64,000 nt of DNA from Pseudomonas sp. JUb42 (GTDB taxonomy: Bacteria > Pseudomonadota > Gammaproteobacteria > Pseudomonadales > Pseudomonadaceae). The position numbers and the translations under genes were made by a program. Shown here piece after piece: positions 23,532 to 35,095 of the stretch. The first letter of the stretch is position 1, and each line of letters begins with the position of its first letter. The stretch is from NCBI RefSeq assembly GCF_024807945.1, contig NZ_JANUFD010000003.1, positions 124,001-188,000 of the forward strand. Reading direction: 5' to 3'. The notes below the pieces were generated by a model. The model had not been told where the DNA came from. It worked only from the letters and a program-made list of their open reading frames with translations, and did not search any database.

Positions 23532-24851
23532 TTAACTCGCTGCTATTTTGATCAGCTTGGCATAGTAGAAACCATCATGCCCGCCCTCTTGCGCCAATAG
23601 TTGGCGACCGTGAGGCTGCTTCAGGCCGGGTGGCTGCTGGCCGTGCTGACCGGCGATATCCAGCTCGCGAGCGCCGGAAGTCCGGGCCAGAAAGGCCTCG
23701 ATGACTTGCGTATTTTCCGTCGGCAGCGTCGAGCAGGTGGCATACAGCAGGATGCCGCCTACCTGCAGGGTCGGCCACAAGGCGTCGAGCAGCTCGCCTT
23801 GCAGCGCGGCCAGGGCCGGAATGTCATCGGCCTGACGGGTCAGCTTGATATCCGGGTGGCGGCGGATTACGCCGGTCGCCGAGCATGGCGCGTCGAGCAG
23901 GATGCGTTGGAACGGTTTGCCATCCCACCATTGCGCGGTCTCGCGGCCATCGGCGGCAATCAGTTCGGCGCTCAGACCGAGGCGTTCGAGGTTCTCGCGC
24001 ACCCGTACCAGGCGCTTGGCTTCCAGATCGACGGCAATGACGCCTGCCAGTTGCGGCTGCACCTCGAGGATATGGCAGGTCTTGCCGCCAGGGGCGCAGC
24101 AGGCATCCAGTACCCGTTGACCAGGGGCCAGTTCCAGCAGATCGGCCGCCAGTTGCGCGGCTTCGTCCTGCACGCTGATCCAGCCTTCGGCAAAACCGGG
24201 CAAGGCGCGTACGTCTGCCGCTTCGGCGAGCACGATGCCGTCCTGGCTGAAGGTACAGGCGCTGGCCTCAAGGCCGTTGTCTCTCAACAGTTGCAGATAC
24301 TGGTCACGGGTTTTATGCCGGCGATTGACCCGCAGGATCATCGGCGGATGGGCATTGTTGGCGGCGCAGATGGCCTCCCATTGCTCGGGCCACGCAGCTT
24401 TCAGCGCCTTTTGCAGCCAGCGCGGATGGGCGGTGCGTACCACCGGGTCGTGTTCCAGTTCGGCCAGCAGTGCTTCGCTCTCGCGCTGGGCGCGACGCAG
24501 CACGGCGTTGAGCAGGGACTTGGCCCAGGGCTTTTTCAGCTTGTCGGCGCAACCAACGGTTTCGCCGATGGCGGCATGGGCCGGAATGCGGCTGTAGAGC
24601 AACTGATACAGGCCTACCAGCAGCAGCGCTTCGACGTCAGCATCGGCGGCCTTGAAAGGTTTTTGCAACAGTTTGGCGGCCAGGGCCGACAGCCGTGGCT
24701 GCCAACGTGCGGTGCCGAACGCCAGGTCCTGGGTCAGGCCACGGTCACGCAGCTCGACCTTGTCCAATTGTGTGGGCAGGGAGCTATTGAGCGAGGCCTT
24801 GCCGCTGAGGACGGCGGCCAGTGCCTTGGCGGCAGCGAGACGCGGGTTCAT
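23532..24851 (-). CDS. rsmB: 16S rRNA m5C967 methyltransferase
   Basis: SAM-dependent methyltransferase modifying C967 of 16S rRNA. It has 439 residues with an N-terminal NusB-like helical domain (about 1-150) and a C-terminal Rossmann methyltransferase. The SAM motif is [10 protein letters not shown], the catalytic motifs are [15 protein letters not shown] and LLYATCS (nucleophilic Cys). It overlaps fmt by 4 nt (ATGA), the usual def-fmt-rsmB arrangement. Confidence 0.97.
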   Translation of the reverse strand: MNPRLAAAKALAAVLSGKASLNSSLPTQLDKVELRDRGLTQDLAFGTARWQPRLSALAAKLLQKPFKAADADVEALLLVGLYQLLYSRIPAHAAIGETVGCADKLKKPWAKSLLNAVLRRAQRESEALLAELEHDPVVRTAHPRWLQKALKAAWPEQWEAICAANNAHPPMILRVNRRHKTRDQYLQLLRDNGLEASACTFSQDGIVLAEAADVRALPGFAEGWISVQDEAAQLAADLLELAPGQRVLDACCAPGGKTCHILEVQPQLAGVIAVDLEAKRLVRVRENLERLGLSAELIAADGRETAQWWDGKPFQRILLDAPCSATGVIRRHPDIKLTRQADDIPALAALQGELLDALWPTLQVGGILLYATCSTLPTENTQVIEAFLARTSGARELDIAGQHGQQPPGLKQPHGRQLLAQEGGHDGFYYAKLIKIAAS

Positions 24852-25795
24852 GCCTCACCCAACACGGTGCCGGTGGCGAATTTTTCACGACGGCTATTGA
24901 ACAGGTCGGTGAAGTTCAGCGGCTTGCCCCCCGGCAATTGCAGGCGGGTCAGGCGCAAGGCCCGTTGACCACAAGCGACGATCAGGCCGTCTTTGCTGGC
25001 TTCCAGAATGGTCCCCGGTGTTCCTTCCCCTTCAGCCAGGCTCGCCGCCAGCACTTTCAGGGCTTCGCCATTAAGCGTGCTGTGGCAGATCGGCCATGGG
25101 TTGAAGGCGCGAACCAGGCGCTCTAGCTCATCGGCGGGACGGTTCCAGTCGATGCGCGCTTCATCTTTATTAAGCTTGTGGGCGTAGGTGGCGAGGCTGT
25201 CGTCCTGCACTTCACCCACCAGCGAGCCGTCGGCCAGTCCGGCAATGGCTTGCAACACAGCAGGCGGGCCCAGCTCGGCGAGGCGATCGTGCAGGCTGCC
25301 GCCGGTGTCTTCAGCGGTAATCGGAGTGCTGACTTTGAGCAGCATCGGCCCGGTGTCGAGCCCGGCTTCCATACGCATCACGGTCACACCGCTTTCTGCG
25401 TCACCGGCCTGCACGGCGCGCTGGATCGGCGCCGCACCGCGCCAGCGTGGCAGCAGCGAGGCGTGACTGTTGATGCAGCCCAGACGCGGAATATCCAACA
25501 CTACCTGGGGCAGGATCAAGCCATAGGCAACCACCACCATCAGGTCCGGCCTGAGTGCCGCCAGCTCAGCCTGGGCCGCTGCATCGCGCAGGGTCGGCGG
25601 CTGCAACACCGCGATACCCTTCTCTACTGCCAGCTGTTTGACCGGGCTGGGCATGAGTTTCTGCCCGCGACCGGCCGGCCGATCCGGCTGGGTATAGACC
25701 GCAACGATTTCATAAGGGCTGTCGAGCAAGGCCTTGAGGTGTTCGGCGGCGAATTCGGGGGTGCCGGCGAAGACGATGCGCAGTGGCTCAGTCAT
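24848..25795 (-). CDS. fmt: Methionyl-tRNA formyltransferase
   Basis: Formylates initiator Met-tRNA using 10-formyl-THF. The 315 residues fit the family. It starts [20 protein letters not shown], and the catalytic region contains [20 protein letters not shown] (Asn-His and the SLLP signature), followed by the C-terminal OB domain. It is separated from def by a REPIN (25826-25918) and overlaps rsmB by 4 nt. Confidence 0.98.
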   Translation of the reverse strand: MTEPLRIVFAGTPEFAAEHLKALLDSPYEIVAVYTQPDRPAGRGQKLMPSPVKQLAVEKGIAVLQPPTLRDAAAQAELAALRPDLMVVVAYGLILPQVVLDIPRLGCINSHASLLPRWRGAAPIQRAVQAGDAESGVTVMRMEAGLDTGPMLLKVSTPITAEDTGGSLHDRLAELGPPAVLQAIAGLADGSLVGEVQDDSLATYAHKLNKDEARIDWNRPADELERLVRAFNPWPICHSTLNGEALKVLAASLAEGEGTPGTILEASKDGLIVACGQRALRLTRLQLPGGKPLNFTDLFNSRREKFATGTVLGEA

Positions 25796-25825
25796 GGGCT
25801 TCTCGTAGGAAAGGAAATTGGAGCC

Positions 25826-25918
25826 GTGGGAGCGAGGCTTGCCCGCGAAGGCGATTTTTCAGGCATCAAAAGATGCGTTGAATGTCCGGGTCTCTTCGCG
25901 GGCAAGCCTCGCTCCCAC
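25826..25918. repeat. REPIN, GTGGGAGCGAGGCTTGCCC arms, between def and fmt
   Basis: The outer arms are perfect 25-bp inverted repeats (GTGGGAGCGAGGCTTGCCCG... and complement). Their core differs from the GAATTCATTC/GGATTTATCC arms elsewhere, but the spacer retains TTTTTCAGGC and GAATGTCCGGGTCTCTTCGCG, related to the spacers of the other copies. It interrupts the def-fmt pair. Confidence 0.93.
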
Positions 25919-25934
25919 AGAGGCATGCCGGGAA

Positions 25935-26441
25935 TCAGGCGTTCTGCTTGTGCAGCTTTTCCAGCTTCTTCTTGATCCGGTCGCGCTTGAGGTTGGACAG
26001 GTAGTCCACGAACAGCTTGCCGTTGAGGTGATCGCACTCGTGCTGGATGCAGACGGCGAGCAAACCTTCGGCAATCAGCTCGTAAGGTTGGCCATCGCGG
26101 TCCAGTGCCTTGATCTTGATCCTTTGAGGGCGATCGACATTCTCATAGAATCCTGGCACCGAGAGGCAGCCTTCCTGATACTGCTGCATCTCATCGGTGA
26201 GGAATTCGAACTCGGGGTTGATGAACACCCGGGGTTCACTGCGATCTTCGCTCAGGTCCATGACCACAACGCGCTTGTGCACGTTGACCTGGGTCGCGGC
26301 CAGACCGATGCCAGGGGCCTCATACATGGTTTCAAACATGTCATCGACCAACTGGCGAATGCCGTCGTCGACCGCCGCCACTGGTTTGGCGATGGTGCGA
26401 AGGCGCGAATCGGGAAATTCGAGGATGTTTAAAATAGCCAT
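25935..26441 (-). CDS. def: Peptide deformylase
   Basis: Metalloenzyme that removes the formyl group from nascent proteins. The start [21 protein letters not shown] gives 168 residues, the family length; 11 upstream in-frame codons are excluded. The three motifs are GIGLAATQ (about 45), EGCLSVPG (about 90) and the metal-binding HECDHLNG (about 133). It diverges from the LysM gene. Confidence 0.98.
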   Translation of the reverse strand: MAILNILEFPDSRLRTIAKPVAAVDDGIRQLVDDMFETMYEAPGIGLAATQVNVHKRVVVMDLSEDRSEPRVFINPEFEFLTDEMQQYQEGCLSVPGFYENVDRPQRIKIKALDRDGQPYELIAEGLLAVCIQHECDHLNGKLFVDYLSNLKRDRIKKKLEKLHKQNA

Positions 26442-26587
26442 ATATGTAAGAGCTGCACTGTAGGGTAAAGTCAAAATCGGCTGCTAGGCTTGGACGTCTG
26501 AAGCGGGGCAACCCCTGTAGATTCTAGATACCGAGCCTGACGGGACTCAATGTTCACGCGAAGCAACATGATAAAGGGATTCACCGC

Positions 26588-27613
26588 ATGAGGAAAACAC
26601 TACTCGCCCTGCTGTTGCTGACCGCCAGCGGTCTTGTGCAGGCGCAAGTGCAACTCAGGGAAGGCCATCCACAGACTTACACAGTCGTTTCGGGTGACAC
26701 ACTTTGGGACATTTCCGGCAAGTTTCTGAGCGAGCCGTGGAAATGGAAGGAAATCTGGCACGCCAATCCGCAAATTCACGACCCTGATTTGATCTACCCC
26801 GGCGACTCGCTGACGCTCTCTTACGTCAATGGTCAGCCGCAAGTGACGCTCAACCGTGGCGAGTCCCATGGCACGGTCAAGCTCTCGCCGCGCATCCGCA
26901 GCACGCCGATGGTCGATGCGATTCCGAGCATCCCGCTGGGCGCAATCAATGCGTTCCTGCTGAGCAACCGTATCGTGGATACCCCCGATCAGTTCGACAA
27001 GGCACCCTACATCGTCGCCGGTAACGCCGAGCGCGTACTCAGCGGCCAGGGCGACCGCATCTACGTGCGCGGCAAGCTGGATCCGGCGCATTCGGTCTAC
27101 GGCCTGTTCCGTCAGGGCAAGACCTATACCGATCCGAAGACCCAGGAAGTGCTGGGCATCAACGCTGACGACATCGGCGGTGGTGAAGTTGTCGCCACTG
27201 AAGGCGATGTCTCCACCCTGCAACTGCAACGCTCCACTCAGGAAGTGCGCCTGGGCGACCGTTTGTTCGCCAGCGAAGAGCGGGCGATCAACTCCACCTT
27301 CATGCCCAGCTCGCCGCAAACCCCCATCGAGGGCCTGATCATCGACGTGCCGCGGGGCGTGACGCAGATCGGCGAGTACGACGTGGTTACCCTGGACAAG
27401 GGCAAGCGCGACGGTCTGGCTGAGGGCAACGTGCTGGCGATTTTCAAGACCGGCGAGACTGTCCGTGATCGCATCACCGGTGAACAAGTCAAGATTCCTG
27501 ACGAGCGCTCGGGCCTGCTGATGGTTTTCCGCACTTACGACAAACTCAGTTACGGTCTGGTGTTGCGCGCCAGTCGTTCGCTGGCGGTCATGGACAAGGT
27601 TCGCAATCCCTGA
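26588..27613 (+). CDS. LysM-domain exported protein
   Basis: 341 residues with a clear signal peptide (MRKTLLALLLLTASGLVQAQ, cleavage near 19-20). A LysM domain at about 30-78 (YTVVSGDTLWDISGKFL...LIYPGDSL) should bind peptidoglycan; the rest is a long domain without recognised catalytic motif. The orthologue sits at the same place, between def and dprA, in other pseudomonads. The role is probably in the cell envelope; the exact function is unknown. Confidence 0.9.
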   Translation: MRKTLLALLLLTASGLVQAQVQLREGHPQTYTVVSGDTLWDISGKFLSEPWKWKEIWHANPQIHDPDLIYPGDSLTLSYVNGQPQVTLNRGESHGTVKLSPRIRSTPMVDAIPSIPLGAINAFLLSNRIVDTPDQFDKAPYIVAGNAERVLSGQGDRIYVRGKLDPAHSVYGLFRQGKTYTDPKTQEVLGINADDIGGGEVVATEGDVSTLQLQRSTQEVRLGDRLFASEERAINSTFMPSSPQTPIEGLIIDVPRGVTQIGEYDVVTLDKGKRDGLAEGNVLAIFKTGETVRDRITGEQVKIPDERSGLLMVFRTYDKLSYGLVLRASRSLAVMDKVRNP

Positions 27614-27735
27614 CCTGTTGGTTCAGGTTTGATACGTTTTCCTTCATTAATCCGTCACTTATCAAATTGTTGTCAACAGAGTTATCCACAGGTTGGCTGC
27701 ATGCCTGAGGAGCACTACAGATCAAGGATGATCTT

Positions 27736-28839
27736 ATGCCACTGTTCGAAAAAGCCGTCCCTTCGCCTGCTGAACTGGAAGCGCGCCTGCGCTTGCATCG
27801 CTTGCCGGAGGTCGGCCCGAAACGCTTTCGCAAGCTCATCGACGCCTTCGGTTGCGCCTCTTCAGCCCTCAGTGCACCGGCCAGCGCATGGCGCTCGCTC
27901 GGTCTGCCGAGTGCATGCGCCGAAGCCCGGCGCGACCCGCTGATTCGCGACGCAGCCAGTGCCGCGATGGCTTGGCTAGAGCGTCCGGGCCAGCATTTAC
28001 TGATGTGGGATGATCAGAACTATCCTGCGTTGCTTGCGGAAATTTCCGACCCACCTCCGCTGTTATTTGTGGCAGGCGACCCTTCGATCCTCGACCGACC
28101 GCAGTTGGGAATGGTCGGCAGCCGCCGCGCCTCCCGTCCCGGTATCGATACCGCTACAGCCTTCGCCCGCAGCCTGGCGGGTGCCGGTTTTGTCATTACC
28201 AGTGGCCTGGCCCTGGGTATAGATGGCGCTGCGCATCAGGGTGCGCTGGACGTCGGCGGGGCCACGATCGGGGTGCTTGGCACGGGCATCGAAAAACTTT
28301 ATCCACAGCGCCACCGTCAGTTGGCGCAGCGCATGCGCGAAGCGGGTAGCGCGGTCGTTTCCGAGTTCCCGCTGGATGCAGGTCCCCAGCCGCAGAACTT
28401 CCCGCGCCGCAACAGAATCATCAGTGGGCTTTCCCTCGGCGTACTGGTGGTGGAAGCCAGTGTGGCCAGCGGTTCGCTGATCACCGCGCGCCTGGCCGCC
28501 GAACAAGGCCGCGAGGTGTACGCCATTCCCGGCTCGATTCACCATCCGGGCGCCCGTGGCTGCCATCAATTGATCCGTGATGGCGCCGTATTGGTGGAAA
28601 CGGTTGAACACATCCTCGAAGCCCTGCGTGGCTGGCAAGTGCCCTGCGCGCCGACCCCCGAGCCCGCCGTCCCGCTCCACCCCTTGTTGACCCTGCTGCA
28701 TGCGGCACCCCACACCAGTGAGGCGTTGGCGAATTCTGCGGGCTGGTCTTTGCCCAAAGTGCTGGCGGCCCTGACCGAGCTTGAGCTGGAGGGACGGGTG
28801 ATCTGTGAGGCCGGACGGTGGTTCGCCCGGGCTGGCTGA
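27736..28839 (+). CDS. dprA: DNA-processing protein DprA
   Basis: Binds incoming single-stranded DNA and loads RecA during natural transformation. It has 367 residues. An N-terminal helical region (LHRLPEVGPKRFRKLIDAFG, a SAM-like fold) precedes the Rossmann-fold core with GSRRASRPG, ITSGLALGIDGAAHQGAL and FPRRNRIISGLS. A C-terminal winged-helix part follows. A perfect DnaA 9-mer lies upstream (27682-27690) and another inside the gene (28299-28307). Confidence 0.95.
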   Translation: MPLFEKAVPSPAELEARLRLHRLPEVGPKRFRKLIDAFGCASSALSAPASAWRSLGLPSACAEARRDPLIRDAASAAMAWLERPGQHLLMWDDQNYPALLAEISDPPPLLFVAGDPSILDRPQLGMVGSRRASRPGIDTATAFARSLAGAGFVITSGLALGIDGAAHQGALDVGGATIGVLGTGIEKLYPQRHRQLAQRMREAGSAVVSEFPLDAGPQPQNFPRRNRIISGLSLGVLVVEASVASGSLITARLAAEQGREVYAIPGSIHHPGARGCHQLIRDGAVLVETVEHILEALRGWQVPCAPTPEPAVPLHPLLTLLHAAPHTSEALANSAGWSLPKVLAALTELELEGRVICEAGRWFARAG

Positions 28840-28877
28840 GGTTAAACTTCGCCCAGCCCTGAATCGGAGAGAAAGCA

Positions 28878-29435
28878 ATGGTCAGCAGTTGGCGTGTGCA
28901 ACAAGCCGCGCGGGATATTCGAGCCGGAGCGGTGATTGCCTATCCAACCGAGGCGGTGTGGGGGCTGGGGTGCGATCCGTGGGATGAAGAGGCGGTGTAT
29001 CGCCTGTTGGCGATCAAATCGCGGCCGGTGGAAAAAGGCCTGATCCTGATTGCCGACAATATCCACCAGTTCGATTTTCTGTTCGAAGATTTCCCGGAGT
29101 TGTGGCTCGACCGCATGGCCAGTACCTGGCCCGGCCCCAATACCTGGCTGGTGCCTCATCAGAACCTGTTGCCGGAGTGGATCACCGGCATCCACGACAC
29201 CGTGGCCCTGCGGGTCAGCGATCATCCAACGGTGCGCGACCTGTGCGCCCTGGTCGGCCCACTGATCTCGACCTCGGCCAACCCGGCAGGCCGCCCGGCA
29301 GCGCGCAGTCGCTTGCGTGTCGAGCAGTATTTCCGCGGGCAGATCGATGGCGTGCTGGGTGGCGCCCTGGGTGGGCGCCGTAACCCCAGTGTGATTCGTG
29401 ACCTGGCGACCGGGCAGGTAATCCGCCCGGCCTGA
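28878..29435 (+). CDS. tsaC: L-threonylcarbamoyladenylate synthase
   Basis: YrdC/Sua5 family enzyme that makes threonylcarbamoyl-AMP for t6A37 of ANN-decoding tRNAs. It has 185 residues with the conserved start [13 protein letters not shown] (about 20), the K-S-R positions [13 protein letters not shown], and [14 protein letters not shown] near the C-terminus. It is 38 nt after dprA and probably co-transcribed with it. Confidence 0.96.
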   Translation: MVSSWRVQQAARDIRAGAVIAYPTEAVWGLGCDPWDEEAVYRLLAIKSRPVEKGLILIADNIHQFDFLFEDFPELWLDRMASTWPGPNTWLVPHQNLLPEWITGIHDTVALRVSDHPTVRDLCALVGPLISTSANPAGRPAARSRLRVEQYFRGQIDGVLGGALGGRRNPSVIRDLATGQVIRPA

Positions 29436-29443
29436 TCAAGCCA

Positions 29444-31512
<2,069 letters not shown>

Positions 31513-31533
31513 AAACACTTTCAGGAATGCACA

Positions 31534-32358
31534 ATGGATCACTACGTCGTCTTCGGTAATCCCATCGGTCACAGCAAATCGCCGTTGATCCATGGACTGT
31601 TTGCCGCACAAACCGGCCAACAACTCGATTACCGCACGGCGCTGGCGCCGCTGGACGGCTTTACCGCCTTCGCCCGGGACTTCTTTGCCCAGGGGCGTGG
31701 TGCCAACGTCACGGTGCCGTTCAAGGAACAGGCCTATCGCCTGGCCGACAGCCTGACCGAGCGCGGGCGCCGTGCAGGCGCCGTGAATACCCTGAGCAAG
31801 CTGGCCGATGGCACCTTGCTGGGTGACAACACTGATGGCGCGGGCCTGGTACGTGATCTGACCGTCAATGCCGGTATCCGCCTGACCGGCCAGCGCATCC
31901 TGCTGCTCGGCGCGGGCGGTGCCGTGCGTGGCGCCCTGGAACCGTTGCTGGCTGAGCGCCCGGCGGTGTTGGTAATCGCCAACCGCACCGTGGAAAAAGC
32001 CGAGCAACTGGCGCAGGAGTTCGCCGAACTGGGGCCTGTATTTGCCAGTGGTTTCGATTGGCTGGAAGAGTCGGTGGACGTGATCATCAATGCCACGTCC
32101 GCCAGCCTGGCCGGTGAACTGCCGCCGGTTTCACCTAGCCTGATCGAGCCTGGCAAAACCTTCTGCTACGACATGATGTATGGCAAGGAACCGACCGCTT
32201 TCTGCCGCTGGGCCACGGAACATGGCGCGGCACAGGCAATGGACGGCTTGGGGATGCTGGTCGAACAGGCGGCGGAAGCCTTCCTGCTATGGCGCGGCGT
32301 GCGCCCGGATTCTGCGCCGGTACTGGCTGAGTTGCGGCGGCAGTTGGGGGGTAGTTAA
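31534..32358 (+). CDS. aroE: Shikimate dehydrogenase (NADP+)
   Basis: Reduces 3-dehydroshikimate to shikimate in aromatic amino acid synthesis. The 274 residues match the family. The N-terminal substrate domain shows [15 protein letters not shown] (about 5-19) and NVTVPFKEQ with the catalytic Lys (about 65). GDNTDGAG holds the conserved Asp, [10 protein letters not shown] (about 126) binds NADP, and the C-terminal region has [15 protein letters not shown]. Confidence 0.98.
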   Translation: MDHYVVFGNPIGHSKSPLIHGLFAAQTGQQLDYRTALAPLDGFTAFARDFFAQGRGANVTVPFKEQAYRLADSLTERGRRAGAVNTLSKLADGTLLGDNTDGAGLVRDLTVNAGIRLTGQRILLLGAGGAVRGALEPLLAERPAVLVIANRTVEKAEQLAQEFAELGPVFASGFDWLEESVDVIINATSASLAGELPPVSPSLIEPGKTFCYDMMYGKEPTAFCRWATEHGAAQAMDGLGMLVEQAAEAFLLWRGVRPDSAPVLAELRRQLGGS

Positions 32359-32378
32359 ACATTGCGACAGACGACATT

Positions 32379-32470
32379 TGTGGGAGCGAATTCATTCGCG
32401 AATGCAGTTTTACATCCAACAAATTTCTGTCGAATGTACTAGCCCTTTCGCGGATGAATCCGCTCCCACA
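32379..32470. repeat. REPIN, GTGGGAGCGAATTCATTC arms
   Basis: Left arm TGTGGGAGCGAATTCATTCG and right arm CGGATGAATCCGCTCCCACA. The spacer is a diverged member in plus orientation, still ending GTCGAATGTACTAGCCC before TTTCGCG. It lies between convergent aroE and the choline-binding protein gene. Confidence 0.92.
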
Positions 32471-32510
32471 ATTCGATCCCACATTTGTCAGCAGATTAAC
32501 CGGTCTCTGA

Positions 32511-33437
32511 TTACAACTTGGCCTTCACCGCTGGCAATGCATCTTTGCCGTCCAGGGTTTTCACGCCATCAAGCCACTTGTCCAGCTGTGCCGGGTTGGC
32601 CTTGATCCAGGTTTTCACTGCGTCGGCGTTGCTGACCTTGTTGTTGCTCACGTCGGCCATGATGGAGTTCTCCATGTCCTGGGTGAAGGTCAGGTTGGTC
32701 AGCAGCTTGCCCACGTTCGGGCAGGCAGCGGCGTAGCCTTTGCGGGTCAGCGTCGAAACAGTACCGGTGTCACCGAAGTACTTCTCGCCACCTTTCAGAT
32801 AATGCATACCTTTGATCTGCACGTTCATCGGGTGCGGGGTCCAGCCGAGGAAGACCACGAACTTCTGCTTCTTTACGGCCCGACCGACTTCCGCCAGCAT
32901 CGCCTGCTCGCTGGACTCGATCAGCTTCCATTTGCCCATGTCGAATTCATTTTTCTTGATGATATCGGCAATGTGCTGGTTGGCCGGGGCTCCGGCACCG
33001 ATGCCGAAGACCTTGCTGTCGAACTTGTCGGCAAATTTGTTCAGGTCGGCGAAGTCATGCACGCCCGCGTCCCAGACGTAGTCCGGTACTGCCAGGGTGA
33101 ATTCGGTGCCGTCGAGGTTCTTGGCGTACTGGGTTACATCGCCGGTGGCGATGAACTTGTCATAGAAACCCTGTTGCGCAGGCATCCAGTTACCCAGGAA
33201 GACATCCATCTGCCCGTCCTTGAGTCCACCGTAGGCAATCGGCACCGCCAGAGTGTCGACCTTGGCCTTGTAGCCCATGCCGTCGAGCAGGAACGAGGTG
33301 ATCGCGTTGGTTGCCGCGATATCGCTCCAGCCCGGATCGGCCATTTTCACGGTGCTGCAAGATTCCCCATCGGCTTGCGCCGCAAAACTGGTCAGCGCAA
33401 TCACGCTGGCCGCAAGTGCTGTGGATAGCTTCTTCAT
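32511..33437 (-). CDS. choX: Choline ABC transporter substrate-binding protein
   Basis: Periplasmic binding protein of the glycine betaine/choline (OpuAC) family, 308 residues. The start MKKLSTALAASVIALTSFAAQA is a Sec signal peptide with cleavage near AQA-DG; the open frame extends 14 codons upstream without support. Segments such as VKMADPGWSDIAATNAIT and FLGNWMPAQQ are family-typical, and the aromatic residues needed for a quaternary-ammonium box are present. It is 38 nt downstream of the choline sulfatase gene, so the ligand is choline or choline-O-sulfate. No permease or ATPase gene is adjacent. Confidence 0.9.
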   Translation of the reverse strand: MKKLSTALAASVIALTSFAAQADGESCSTVKMADPGWSDIAATNAITSFLLDGMGYKAKVDTLAVPIAYGGLKDGQMDVFLGNWMPAQQGFYDKFIATGDVTQYAKNLDGTEFTLAVPDYVWDAGVHDFADLNKFADKFDSKVFGIGAGAPANQHIADIIKKNEFDMGKWKLIESSEQAMLAEVGRAVKKQKFVVFLGWTPHPMNVQIKGMHYLKGGEKYFGDTGTVSTLTRKGYAAACPNVGKLLTNLTFTQDMENSIMADVSNNKVSNADAVKTWIKANPAQLDKWLDGVKTLDGKDALPAVKAKL

Positions 33438-33475
33438 GGTTGGTGCCCCTTTGGTTTTTTTGGTCTTGGCAGGGT

Positions 33476-34981
33476 TCAAGGTTTCGGATAACGCGCCTTA
33501 CGCTCCAGATCGTCGAGATCGATATGGTTGCGCATATATTGCTGACTGGCGTCTACCAGCGGCTGGTGATCCCAACTCTTCAGCTTGCCGATTGCCAGTG
33601 ACTTGGCGACGAAGCGCCGACGACGCTGGCTGGCGAGCACCTGGTGGTGTATCGCCGGAATGTCCCACTTGGCCCGTGCTTCAGCCATGAAATCAAAGTA
33701 CAACGCCTGGTGTTCAGCCGACTGGCTGAGGTCTTCCAGTTCCTTTGGATCGTTCTGCACATCGAACAGCAGGCACGGGTCCTGCTCCGAATACATGAAT
33801 TTATAAGCGCCACGGCGAATCATCATCAGCGGGCTGACCGTGCCTTCAGCCATGTATTCGCCAAACACTTCATCGTGCCCGCCCTCGCCTTTGAGGTGCG
33901 GCATCAGGGAGCGGCCATCGAGCGGCAGACCGACGTCCAGCTCGCCACCGGCCATGTCGACGAAGGTCGGCAACAGGTCGGCGGTGGACACCGAAGCGCT
34001 CACCCGGCTTGCCTTGAACTGACCCGGAGCGTAGACCAGCATCGGTACCCGCGCGGCCATTTCAAACCAGTGCATTTTGTACCAGAGGCCTTTTTCGCCG
34101 AGCATGTCCCCATGATCGCCGGAGAACACGATGATGGTGTCATCGGCCAGGCCGGTGTCTTCCAGGGTCTTGAGCAGCTTGCCGACGTTATCGTCGATAT
34201 AGCTGCACGCACCGAAGTAGGCACGGCGGGCGTCACGGATCTTGTCGACCGGCATCGGCTTGTCCCACAGGTCATAGACCTTGAGCAGACGCTGGGAGTG
34301 CGGGTCCAGGGCGTCCTGATCGGCGTGGGCCGGTGGCATCGGAATATCGGCGTCGTCGTACAGGTCCCAGAACGGCTTGGGAATGGTGTACGGGTCGTGG
34401 GGGTGAGTCATCGAAACGGTCAGGCAGAACGGCGCGTCGCCATCCTCGCGGATGTGATCGAACAGATACTGTTGGGCCTTGAAGACCACTTCTTCATCGA
34501 AGTCGAGCTGGTTGGTACGTACGCACGGGCCTGCCTGCAGCACCGACGACATATTGTGATACCAGCTTGGGCGCACATCCGGCTCGTCCCAGTTCACCGC
34601 CCAACCATAGTCGGCGGGATAGATATCACTGGTCAGGCGCTCTTCGTAGCCGTGCAACTGATCCGGCCCGCAGAAGTGCATCTTGCCCGACAGCGCCGTC
34701 TTGTAACCCATGCCACGCAGGTAGTGGGCGTAAGTCGGGATGTCACCGGGGAAATCGGCAGCGTTGTCGTAGGCGCCGATCTTGCTGGGCAACTGCCCGC
34801 TGACCAGAGTGAAACGCGAGGGAGCGCACAGCGGGCTGTTGCAGTACGCGGAGTCAAACACCACGCCTTCGGCGGCGAGGCGGCTCAAATTCGGCATCTT
34901 GATTGGAGATGGGGCGTAAAACGGCAACATCGGCGCGGCCATTTGATCGGCCATGATGAAAAGAATGTTCTTGCGCTTCAT
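33476..34981 (-). CDS. betC: Choline-sulfatase
   Basis: Hydrolyses choline-O-sulfate to choline and sulfate, feeding glycine betaine synthesis. The start MKRKNILFIMADQMAAPML gives 501 residues. The formylglycine motif CAPSRFTLVSG (C-x-P-x-R) is at about 54-64 and FSGDHGDMLGEKGLW carries the metal-binding Asp/His. It has no signal peptide, as in cytoplasmic BetC. It diverges from a LysR gene across 114 nt holding a perfect inverted repeat. Confidence 0.96.
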   Translation of the reverse strand: MKRKNILFIMADQMAAPMLPFYAPSPIKMPNLSRLAAEGVVFDSAYCNSPLCAPSRFTLVSGQLPSKIGAYDNAADFPGDIPTYAHYLRGMGYKTALSGKMHFCGPDQLHGYEERLTSDIYPADYGWAVNWDEPDVRPSWYHNMSSVLQAGPCVRTNQLDFDEEVVFKAQQYLFDHIREDGDAPFCLTVSMTHPHDPYTIPKPFWDLYDDADIPMPPAHADQDALDPHSQRLLKVYDLWDKPMPVDKIRDARRAYFGACSYIDDNVGKLLKTLEDTGLADDTIIVFSGDHGDMLGEKGLWYKMHWFEMAARVPMLVYAPGQFKASRVSASVSTADLLPTFVDMAGGELDVGLPLDGRSLMPHLKGEGGHDEVFGEYMAEGTVSPLMMIRRGAYKFMYSEQDPCLLFDVQNDPKELEDLSQSAEHQALYFDFMAEARAKWDIPAIHHQVLASQRRRRFVAKSLAIGKLKSWDHQPLVDASQQYMRNHIDLDDLERKARYPKP

Positions 34982-34993
34982 GTCTTCGCGGCA

Positions 34994-35039
34994 TTCCATA
35001 GTGAATATTTATGCGACAGTGCTGGTATTCACTATGGAA
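34994..35039. promoter_or_regulatory. Perfect 14-bp inverted repeat, candidate operator of betC/LysR
   Basis: TTCCATAGTGAATA (34994-35007) and its exact complement (35026-35039) are separated by 18 nt. The repeat lies 13-58 nt upstream of betC in the divergent intergenic region, where the adjacent LysR regulator is expected to bind. The arm lengths and spacing fit a dimer-of-dimers site; assignment to this regulator is inferred. Confidence 0.7.
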
Positions 35040-35095
35040 GCCGTGGGATTAGCGGTAAAGCCCATGCAAAACAATAGCTAGGATAAGTACAGCTT

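Noticed and set aside
33644..35077. Open frame of 477 codons opposite betC
   Set aside because: Antisense to a confident sulfatase gene carrying the CAPSR motif.
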